The notes under the pieces were generated by a model. The model saw only the letters and a program-made list of their open reading frames with translations, did not search any database and was not told the DNA's origin. This document shows positions 7,003-12,967 of a stretch of 13,489 nucleotides of DNA, piece after piece. Location: the NCBI GenBank assembly GCA_022615475.1, contig JAKEGQ010000013.1:1-13489 (forward strand). The letters run 5' to 3'. Each line of letters starts with the position of its first letter. Positions within the stretch are counted from its first letter, which is position 1. The position numbers were made by a program, and so were the translations under genes. Source of the stretch: Candidatus Methylomirabilota bacterium (lineage in GTDB: Bacteria; Methylomirabilota; Methylomirabilia; Methylomirabilales; CSP1-5).

Positions 7003-8208
7003 ATGCGCATCCTCCCGGGAGCTGCCCTCGTGTGTGCGTTGAGCCTGCTGCTGGCGAGCGCGGTGATGGCGGGAACGCCAGGGATGCGCGAGGCAGCGTT
7101 GAAGTACTTTACGCCCGAGGAGATCGCGCGGGGCCAGAGCTACATGGGGGGCCGGTATCTCCTCTTCGGGATCCGCAGCGCGGTCCAGCTAAGTTTCCTC
7201 CTGCTCCTCATCGTCACGCCCGCCGGTCGGATCCTCCGGGATCTGTGTACCGCCTGGGCCGGTCACCGCCCGTGGCTTGCCCTGACCCTGTATGCCGTGT
7301 CCCTTCTGCTGCTCTACCGTCTTCTCCTCCTCCCCCTGGAACTCTATGGAGGCTATTATCGGGAGCATATGTATGGCCTTTCGACTCAGGACCTCGGCGG
7401 CTGGTTCAGGGACTGGGCGAAGGGATTGCTCCTGCAGCTCGTCATGCTGGTGCCTACGGTGAACCTGCTCTATCTTTTCATCCGGCGGGACCCCGTCCGC
7501 TGGTTTGTTCCTACAACCGTGATCCTCGGGGCCTTGATCCTCCTGCTCACCTTCCTCGCCCCGGTCGTCATCGATCCCCTCTTTCACCGCTTCACGCCCC
7601 TTGAGGATCCGGCGCTCAGAACGCGGATCCTCAGGCTCGCGGAGCGGGCGGGAATCCCGGTCGAGCAGGTTCTGGTGGCGGATGCGAGCCGCAGGACGGT
7701 GAAAGCCAACGCCTATGTCACGGGCTTCGGGCGGACGAAACGGATTGTCCTGTACGACACGCTCCTCAAGCGGTCTTCAGCCGATGAGGTGGAGGCGGTG
7801 CTCGCCCATGAGATGGGCCACCGGATGTATCATCACATCTGGAAGGGGGTGGGATTGTCAGTCGTTGCCCTGTTCGTCGGTCTCGGCATCACTGCACTGG
7901 TCCTCCGATGGGGGAGCGCGCGGGGCCTGATCACGGATCCGGCTGATCCCGCCGGACTTCCCCTGCTCGCCCTGACGCTATTCGTGCTGAGCCTTGTGAT
8001 GCTGCCGGTCCAGAACGCAATTTCCCGCCATTTCGAACGCCAGGCGGACCGCACGGTCCTGGAACTCACGGGCAATCGCGAGGCCCACATCAAGGTCGAG
8101 GTGGATTTGGCGCGGGCCAATCTGGCGGACGTCACGCCGCCTCGCTGGGCCGTCCTGCTCCTCTACAGTCACCCTCCGGTCCTCGAACGCATCGCCATCG
8201 CCGAGTGA
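7003..8208 (+). CDS. Ste24-like M48 family zinc metalloprotease
   Basis: Integral-membrane zinc endopeptidase of the CAAX protease 1/Ste24 type. Bacterial members are generally thought to act in membrane protein quality control; the substrate here is unknown. From the ATG at 7003 it has 401 residues. An N-terminal hydrophobic stretch resembles a signal peptide (about 1-23, ending VMA-GTPG). Several membrane helices follow (about 55-72, 90-112, 143-160, 168-190, 284-301, 320-338). The zinc site is HEMGH (269-273), with a third ligand Glu345 and Asp349 in SRHFERQAD, and the C-terminus has the family YSHPPVLER motif (388-396). A GTG at 6961 is in frame but would overlap the permease by 32 bases. 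The ATG lies 10 bp past the permease stop with only a weak ribosome site, so coupling is likely. It is the last gene of the exporter cluster. Confidence 0.92.
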   Translation: MRILPGAALVCALSLLLASAVMAGTPGMREAALKYFTPEEIARGQSYMGGRYLLFGIRSAVQLSFLLLLIVTPAGRILRDLCTAWAGHRPWLALTLYAVSLLLLYRLLLLPLELYGGYYREHMYGLSTQDLGGWFRDWAKGLLLQLVMLVPTVNLLYLFIRRDPVRWFVPTTVILGALILLLTFLAPVVIDPLFHRFTPLEDPALRTRILRLAERAGIPVEQVLVADASRRTVKANAYVTGFGRTKRIVLYDTLLKRSSADEVEAVLAHEMGHRMYHHIWKGVGLSVVALFVGLGITALVLRWGSARGLITDPADPAGLPLLALTLFVLSLVMLPVQNAISRHFERQADRTVLELTGNREAHIKVEVDLARANLADVTPPRWAVLLLYSHPPVLERIAIAE

Positions 8209-8645
8209 GAAAAAGAGAGCAGCACCTGCCGGCCTCCTCGGTCCAAGGCTCTCGCGGCGACCCTGAGCGGCGGCTTACGGCGTCGTTGGCGAAACAGCTT
8301 ACGTCGCTCGCCCGTTCGCGGGCGTACCTTCATCCCAATGGATGTGCGACGGCGATCGAATAGTTCTTTGGCGCAAGATACCCTGTTCGGTCAGCGCATG
8401 TATCTCGGGTTCGTCCACTCTCGGGTCGGGGCGCGAGTTTCGCCGGCCTCCGCGGTCGCCCTTCCCCCTCGCCGGTGGGGAGAAGCGGATCGACATCTGC
8501 CGAGGGACCCCGCCTCTTCCGCCAATGGCGCTCGGGGCCGAAGGTGCTGCTCCACCCGGTTACACGACCTTGACAGGATCAAGGACCTGTGGTAACCGAA
8601 CGTAGTATAGATACGTGTTCAGTGGGAAGAGCGAGGTGAGCTTGG
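8209..8645. other. 437-bp intergenic region without a convincing gene
   Basis: Most of this gap is the dispersed repeat at 8217-8552. The remaining 93 bp before the TPR gene holds a TTGACA (8570-8575) inside the dyad CCTTGA-CAGGA-TCAAGG (8568-8584). No good -10 sits at the right distance: 17 bases downstream is TAACCG, and the TAGTAT/TATAGA at 8603-8611 is too far. I see no intrinsic terminator after the protease gene. Open frames in the gap overlap one another on both strands and have no recognisable product. Confidence 0.5.
8217..8552 (-). repeat. Dispersed intergenic repeat, copy 1, with 11-bp terminal inverted repeats
   Basis: The 336-bp unit begins GAGCAGCACCT (8217-8227) and ends with its perfect reverse complement AGGTGCTGCTC (8542-8552). 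Both ends match copy 2 at about 11791-11982 when one is reversed. Block 8219-8281 matches 11980-11919 with uninterrupted 14- and 13-base runs. Block 8499-8547 matches 11842-11793 at about 42 of 50 positions by hand alignment. The middle (8282-8498) is not shared. It has compact hairpins, for example CGCCCG-TTCG-CGGGCG (8309-8324) and CATCC-CAAT-GGATG (8331-8344). No transposase is present. It could be a MITE-like element or a structured RNA; function is unknown. Confidence 0.75.
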
Positions 8646-9131
8646 ATGGCGGATGCTGCCGGTCTCGAACAGGCTGAGTTTTTCTTCCAGGAAGGCTATC
8701 GCCATCAGATGAGTGGCGACCTGGATGCTGCTGTCGAGAGCTATCGCCGGTCGATCGAGCTCTACCCCACGGCCGAGGCCCATACGTTTCTCGGGTGGGC
8801 GTACAGCTTTCAGGGCAAGATCGACGAGGCCATTCGAGAATGCGAGATCGCCATCCAGATCGACCCCGATTTTGGAAACCCTTATAACGACATCGGGGTC
8901 TACCTCATGGAGAAGGGCGAGCACGAGGCAGCCATTCCCTGGCTTCTGAAAGCGATGCAGGCCAAGCGGTACGAACCGCGCCACTATCCCCACATCAACA
9001 TGGCGCGCGTGTGCGCCAAGAAAGGGGAGATTGACGAGGCCATCGCCGAGCTCCGGAAGGCGCTCCAGCTTGAGGCCAATCACGTCGGGGCGCGGCGCGA
9101 GCTGCACCGCCTAATCGGCATGCTAAACTGA
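8646..9131 (+). CDS. Tetratricopeptide repeat (TPR) protein
   Basis: A small protein of 161 residues made almost wholly of TPR units, expected to be a protein-protein adaptor; no catalytic or membrane segment is visible. Four repeats can be laid out at about 9-42, 43-76, 77-110 and 113-147, each with the usual A/G at helix positions and a Pro or equivalent at the end (for example GDLDAAVESYRRSIELYP and GKIDEAIRECEIAIQIDP). There is no signal peptide, so it is probably cytoplasmic. The ATG at 8646 follows an AGGTGAG ribosome site. It is followed by an intrinsic terminator and then the deaminase-family gene on the same strand. Its partner protein is unknown, and homologues of this size are usually annotated only as TPR proteins. 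Confidence 0.88.
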   Translation: MADAAGLEQAEFFFQEGYRHQMSGDLDAAVESYRRSIELYPTAEAHTFLGWAYSFQGKIDEAIRECEIAIQIDPDFGNPYNDIGVYLMEKGEHEAAIPWLLKAMQAKRYEPRHYPHINMARVCAKKGEIDEAIAELRKALQLEANHVGARRELHRLIGMLN

Positions 9132-9137
9132 AGGACC

Positions 9138-9188
9138 GACCTCCGGGATCTTGATGCTGCTTTCTTCCGGGTCCCGGGGTCTTTTTTT
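9138..9188 (+). terminator. Intrinsic terminator between TPR gene and deaminase-family gene
   Basis: GACCTCCGGGA (9138-9148) pairs with TCCCGGGGTC (9172-9181) as a 10-bp stem with one bulged T and a loop of 23 bases, followed directly by seven T (9182-9188). It starts 6 bases after the TPR stop. The T-run ends only 2 bases before the GGAGGG ribosome site of the next gene. It therefore either ends the TPR transcript or works as an attenuator for the downstream pair. Confidence 0.8.
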
Positions 9189-9199
9189 CTGGAGGGCCA

Positions 9200-10945
9200 G
9201 TGGGGACGCCGCTTCACAAGGGAGGAGGCCCTGCGGATCTGGTGATCCGGGGCGGCACGCTCCTCAATGTGTATAGCGGGGAGCTGCTCGAAGGATGGGG
9301 CGTGGCCATTCGAGGAGAGCGGATCGTCGCCGTGGGGCACGATCTCGGCCATGCCATCGGCGCCGAAACCGAAATTGTCGAGGCGAAAGGCCGGTATCTC
9401 ACGCCCGGTCTCATTGACGGTCACACCCATCTGGACTACATCCAAAGCCTGCACCAGTTCCTGCACGCAGCCGTCCCGCAGGGTCTGACCACCGTCATCA
9501 CCGAGCTGGTCGTTGCAGCGAACGTGGCCGGGGCAGCCGCCTTTCGTGCCTACCTCGCGGGCCTCGAGGACCTACCGATCCTAGTCTACACCACGGCGCC
9601 CTGCATCTCCCTCCTCTGCTCTGACCGGGGCGATGGGCAGCCGGTCATCTCATCGCAAGAGGTAGCAGATCTCTTGGAGCATCCTCTGGTGTTGGGGCTC
9701 GGAGAGGTCTACTGGCATCTGGCATTAGATCACCACCCTGACCTCCTCGCCGTGATCGAAAAGGCCCGTTCCCTTCGAAAACAGGTCGAGGGTCATGCCG
9801 CGGGCGCCCGCGGGTGGAAGCTCCAGCAGTACCTCGGCCTCGGGATCGGCTCCTGCCATGAGCCGACCACGGCAGAGGAGGTCATCGAACGACTCCGTCT
9901 CGGGGTCCACGCCATGGTTCGGGAGGGATCGGTCCGTCGGGACGTGGGTGCCTTGAGCGGGGTGATTCCTTCCGGGGTCAATCTCCGCCGCCTGATCCTG
10001 GTCACCGATACCGTGTGGCCCGATGATCTTCTCGGCCGGGGATCCATGAACCATGTAGTCCATCGGGCGATCGAGGTGGGTCTCGACCCGGTGTCGGCGG
10101 TCCGGGCGGCCACGCTGACCTGCGCGGAGCATTTCGGCATCGACCACCTCGTGGGGGGCCTGGGACCCGGCAGATATGCCAATGTCTTGGTGGTTCCGGA
10201 TCTGACGCGCATGGAGCCAGAGCTCGTGATCAGCAAGGGGAGAATCATCGCGCGGGAGGGGCGGTGTCTGGTGGAGATCAAAGGAAATCCTCGACTCCGG
10301 GAGGTCCTTCCTCGACCCGCGCTTCCACCGTCGTTCACGACGGCTGATCTCCAGGTCCCCGCCGATCGTTTGGGCGGATGGGTCAAGGTGCGGGTCGTCG
10401 GGATCGCCGGTCCGATCGTCACGAGAGAGATGACGCTTTCCCTCCCGGTGGAGGGGGGCCGGGTGATTGCTGATCCCAAGCAGGACGTGTTGAAGGCCGT
10501 GGTGCTGGATCGAAGGGGCCTCGGACACAAGACAGTTGGCTTTGTGCAAGGCTTCGGTCTGAGGGACGGGGCGCTCGCCTCGAGCTTCTCTTGGGACGTG
10601 AGTAATCTGGTGGCGATCGGGGTGAGCGATGCCGATATCGCTTTCGTGCTGAACCGGCTGGTCGAGATCGGTGGCGGGTTTGTCCTGGCGGTGGACGGGA
10701 AGGTGGTCGAAGAGCTTCCGATGCCCGTCGGAGGGATCATCAGCGAAGAGCCCGTGGCTGTCCTTGCCGAGAAGATGGCGCGGATCAAGAAGGCGGCCAA
10801 AGGGATCGGCGCTGCTGTCGATGATCCCTACCTGACACTTCAAGCCCTCACCTTCACCGCCATCCCGGCTGTAAGGCTGACGGAGCACGGCCTCCTCCAG
10901 GTCAAAACCAGACAGATTGTCCCGCTGCTCGTCGAGCCCGGCTGA
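9200..10945 (+). CDS. Adenine deaminase (Ade)-family amidohydrolase, divergent
   Basis: Member of the amidohydrolase superfamily related to adenine deaminase (adenine to hypoxanthine + NH3, purine salvage). At 581 residues it has the family's usual length and both parts. The metal-binding barrel shows DGHTH (73-77), a putative bridging Glu169 in GLGEVYW, His199 in EGHAAG, His220 in SCHEPTT and Asp270 in VTDT. The C-terminal Ade domain shows ELPMPVGGII and an LTEHGL tail. Several motifs differ from classical Ade: HLDY instead of HIESS after the first histidines, SCHE instead of SDHE, and TDTVWPDDLL instead of TDDRHPEDLL. The substrate may therefore not be adenine, and I give no symbol. The GTG at 9200 has GGAGGG upstream. 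An MBL-fold gene follows after 52 bp, probably in the same transcript. Confidence 0.85.
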   Translation: MGTPLHKGGGPADLVIRGGTLLNVYSGELLEGWGVAIRGERIVAVGHDLGHAIGAETEIVEAKGRYLTPGLIDGHTHLDYIQSLHQFLHAAVPQGLTTVITELVVAANVAGAAAFRAYLAGLEDLPILVYTTAPCISLLCSDRGDGQPVISSQEVADLLEHPLVLGLGEVYWHLALDHHPDLLAVIEKARSLRKQVEGHAAGARGWKLQQYLGLGIGSCHEPTTAEEVIERLRLGVHAMVREGSVRRDVGALSGVIPSGVNLRRLILVTDTVWPDDLLGRGSMNHVVHRAIEVGLDPVSAVRAATLTCAEHFGIDHLVGGLGPGRYANVLVVPDLTRMEPELVISKGRIIAREGRCLVEIKGNPRLREVLPRPALPPSFTTADLQVPADRLGGWVKVRVVGIAGPIVTREMTLSLPVEGGRVIADPKQDVLKAVVLDRRGLGHKTVGFVQGFGLRDGALASSFSWDVSNLVAIGVSDADIAFVLNRLVEIGGGFVLAVDGKVVEELPMPVGGIISEEPVAVLAEKMARIKKAAKGIGAAVDDPYLTLQALTFTAIPAVRLTEHGLLQVKTRQIVPLLVEPG

Positions 10946-10997
10946 GCTGTCGGGGACGAAACGCGAGAAATCGAGGTCTTTTGCAGAGGAGGTCGTC

Positions 10998-11714
10998 ATG
11001 ACGCTTAAGAAGGATTGTTCGATCACGTGGTACGGGCACAGTACCTTTAAGATCGTGAGCCCAAAAGGGAAGCACATCCTCATCGACCCCTGGGTCATGG
11101 GGAACCCGGCATGCCCGCAGCATCTGAAGAAGGTGGACCGAGTTGATCTCATCTTGATCGCCCACGGCCACTTCGATCACATGGCAGATGCGGTGACGAT
11201 CGCCAGAGCCCATTCACCGAAGGTGGTGGGAATCTACGAAGTCGCCGCCTGGCTCGAACGGCAGGGCGTCGGGCATACCCGCCCGATGAACATGGGAGGC
11301 ACGCAGGAGGTTGATGGGATCAGCGTGACGATGGTTCAGGCCTTCCACAGCTCCGGGATCCAGGACACCGACGGCAGGATTGTTTACGGCGGCTCGGCGG
11401 CCGGGTATGTGGTGAGGTTGGAGAACGGTTTCACCTTTTACCACTCAGGGGATACCGCTGTCTTCGGCGATATGCGCATTATCGCGGAGCTTTACAAGCC
11501 CCAGCTCTGTTTGCTCCCCATTGGTGGTCTCTTCACCATGTCGCCGAAGGAGGCAGCCTACGCATGCAAGTTGCTCAAACCCAAGTGGGTGATCCCGATG
11601 CACTTCGGCACCTTTCCTCCTCTCACCGGGACGCCGGCGCAGCTCAAGGCATTGACCAAAGGGATTCGCGGGCTCAATGTCATCGAGATGAAACCGGGCG
11701 ACACGATCAAATAA
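10998..11714 (+). CDS. UPF0173 family metal-dependent hydrolase (metallo-beta-lactamase fold)
   Basis: A 238-residue cytosolic hydrolase of the MBL superfamily, UPF0173/YtkL-like, whose physiological substrate is not known. The metal site is complete: HGHFDH (56-61), His117 in AFHSSG, Asp152 in HSGDTAVF, and His202 in IPMHFGTFPPLTG. The early motif ITWYGHSTFKI (9-19) and LIDPW (28-32) are typical of the family. I chose the ATG at 10998, preceded by AGAGGAGG, over an in-frame start at 10917, because the extra residues would overlap the upstream gene and match nothing in the family. It lies 52 bp after the deaminase-family gene on the same strand, with no promoter or terminator visible between, so the two may share a pathway. 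Confidence 0.92.
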   Translation: MTLKKDCSITWYGHSTFKIVSPKGKHILIDPWVMGNPACPQHLKKVDRVDLILIAHGHFDHMADAVTIARAHSPKVVGIYEVAAWLERQGVGHTRPMNMGGTQEVDGISVTMVQAFHSSGIQDTDGRIVYGGSAAGYVVRLENGFTFYHSGDTAVFGDMRIIAELYKPQLCLLPIGGLFTMSPKEAAYACKLLKPKWVIPMHFGTFPPLTGTPAQLKALTKGIRGLNVIEMKPGDTIK

Positions 11715-12005
11715 GAGCAGCCATCAGCCGTCCGCAGTCAGCCAGAAGGCTCGCATGCTGGGAAGCGAGAATGCTAGAACGTCAAGAAGCCTGCACCTGC
11801 AGGCCGCGAGCGACATTGCCGGGAGCGGCGGGGCCCCTCGGCGGGCGACGGCTTGGGAAACCGAGGCGCGATCCGTGCTCTTGTGTTCTGCACGGATCGT
11901 GAACACGGAGGGACCCAGGCCGTAAGCCGCCGAACAGGGTCGCCGCGGGAGGCCCGGAGCGAGGGGCCGAGGGTGCTGCTGCAACAGAATCATCAACGGT
12001 GAACC
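11715..12005. other. 291-bp intergenic region with two heptamer tracts and a dispersed repeat
   Basis: After the UPF0173 stop come four heptamers at 11716-11743 (AGCAGCC, ATCAGCC, GTCCGCA, GTCAGCC), then repeat copy 2 at about 11791-11982, then a second heptamer tract running into the mqnD start. I found no convincing intrinsic terminator with a T-run and no good sigma-70 promoter for mqnD. Confidence 0.5.
11791..11982 (+). repeat. Dispersed intergenic repeat, copy 2 (inverted relative to copy 1)
   Basis: A unit of about 190 bp whose two ends match copy 1 at 8217-8552 in opposite orientation: 11793-11842 on the left and 11919-11980 on the right. Its right end GGTGCTGC matches the copy 1 end, while its left end CTGCACC is a degenerate form. 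The middle differs from copy 1 and holds a perfect 10-bp inverted repeat, CGATCCGTGC (11869-11878) with GCACGGATCG (11890-11899) around an 11-base loop. The exact edges are uncertain by about 10 bases. No target-site duplication is obvious. Confidence 0.7.
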
Positions 12006-12026
12006 ATGAACCCTGAACCCCGAACG
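11985..12026 (+). repeat. 7-base tandem repeat overlapping the mqnD start
   Basis: Six consecutive heptamers, CAGAATC, ATCAACG, GTGAACC, ATGAACC, CTGAACC and CCGAACG, share a degenerate pattern. The middle three differ only in their first base. The putative mqnD ATG is the first three bases of the fourth unit, so the first seven codons come from repeat sequence. Confidence 0.65.
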
Positions 12027-12851
12027 GTGATTGAGGTGGGGCATAGCCCGGACGCGGACGATGCCTTTATGTTCTATGCCGTCACGGCGGGGAAGATCGA
12101 GACCGGCGAGCTGGAGTTCCGTCATGTCCTCACGGACATCGAGACGCTCAATCGTTGGGCGATGGAGGGGAAGCTCCCCGTGACCGCCCTGTCGCTCCAT
12201 GCGTACGCCTATGTCGCCGACAGGTATGCCCTGCTCCCCCACGGGGCGAGCATGGGACGGCGGTACGGGCCGATCGTGGTCTCGCAGAGACCACTGAGCC
12301 CGGAAGCGCTCCGCCGCGAGACCATCGCCATCCCGGGGACGCTGACCACCGCGTATCTCGCGCTGAAAGTCTGCGTCGGCGAGTTCCCGTATGCCGTCCT
12401 CCCGTTTGACCAAATCCTCGGCGCCGTGGTGGAAGGGCGCTACGCTGCCGGCCTCCTCATCCACGAGGGACAGTTGACATATCAAGATCACGGACTGGTC
12501 AACAGTCTCGATCTCGGACTCTGGTGGCATGACCAGACAGGGCTCCCGCTCCCGCTGGGAGTGAACGCGGTCCGGCGCGATCTGGGCCAAAAGCGAATGC
12601 GGCAGATCGCTGAATTCCTCCAGGTGAGCATCCAATACGCCCTCCGGCACCGCCAGGAGGCGTTAACCTATGCGATGGGTTTTGCCCGTGGCATGGACCG
12701 GTCCTCGACAGACACCTTCGTGGGGATGTATGTGAATGAGCTGACCCTGGCCTATGGCCAGGAGGGACGGCGGGCGGTGGAGCTCTTGCTCCAATGGGGA
12801 TTCGAACGGGGAGTCTTGCCACGTCGGATCGACCTCGATTTCGTCGAGTAA
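12006..12851 (+). CDS. mqnD: MqnD-like 1,4-dihydroxy-6-naphthoate synthase (MqnA/MqnD/SBP family)
   Basis: MqnD makes 1,4-dihydroxy-6-naphthoate from cyclic dehypoxanthine futalosine in the alternative menaquinone pathway. The 281 residues show VGHSPDADDAF (11-21), the SLHAY segment (63-67), GASMGRRYGP (80-89), IAIPGTLTTAYL (108-119) and LIHEGQLTY (151-159). By analogy with the Thermus enzyme His153 is the likely catalytic histidine; GLWWHDQTGLPLPLG (171-185) follows. These are MqnD-like rather than MqnA-like features. The ATG at 12006 lies inside a heptamer tract with no good ribosome site. An in-frame GTG at 12027 (then IEVGHSPDADD) is a plausible alternative. No other mqn gene is in the window, and the family also includes proteins of unproven function, so the role is probable rather than certain. 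Confidence 0.82.
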   Translation: MNPEPRTVIEVGHSPDADDAFMFYAVTAGKIETGELEFRHVLTDIETLNRWAMEGKLPVTALSLHAYAYVADRYALLPHGASMGRRYGPIVVSQRPLSPEALRRETIAIPGTLTTAYLALKVCVGEFPYAVLPFDQILGAVVEGRYAAGLLIHEGQLTYQDHGLVNSLDLGLWWHDQTGLPLPLGVNAVRRDLGQKRMRQIAEFLQVSIQYALRHRQEALTYAMGFARGMDRSSTDTFVGMYVNELTLAYGQEGRRAVELLLQWGFERGVLPRRIDLDFVE

Positions 12852-12888
12852 GAAGTCCCGGGAGGCGCGGAGGACATCCCTTTCGGCG

Positions 12889-12918
12889 TTGATTTTGGAG
12901 GCGACCTTGGGCTAGAAT
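12889..12918 (+). promoter_or_regulatory. Probable sigma-70 promoter of the short-chain dehydrogenase gene
   Basis: TTGATT (12889-12894) and TAGAAT (12913-12918) lie 18 bases apart, giving a start near 12925 and a leader of about 43 nt. Together with the 116-bp gap after mqnD this suggests the reductase is transcribed separately. Confidence 0.6.
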
Positions 12919-12967
12919 CCCCCCGCGATTTGGCGAGGTCGGTGGAGAGGAGCGAAGGGAGGCAGTG

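Noticed and set aside
8217..8552. Riboswitch or housekeeping RNA (cobalamin riboswitch, RNase P RNA, tmRNA) in the repeat
   Set aside because: The signature boxes of these RNAs are absent, and the element occurs in two orientations at unrelated gene borders.
8568..8584. Dyad CCTTGA-CAGGA-TCAAGG as an operator
   Set aside because: Only 6-bp arms and no supported promoter around it; chance cannot be excluded.
8338..8605. Overlapping short open frames of about 65-87 codons in the 8209-8645 gap
   Set aside because: They overlap each other on both strands, lie mostly in the repeat, lack ribosome sites and have no recognisable product.
8570..8611. Sigma-70 promoter for the TPR gene
   Set aside because: The TTGACA at 8570-8575 is perfect, but the hexamer at 17 bases is TAACCG, and the better TAGTAT/TATAGA lies 27-30 bases away.
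9132..9199. Purine riboswitch ahead of the deaminase-family gene
   Set aside because: The 68-bp spacer is almost filled by the terminator and has no three-way-junction core.
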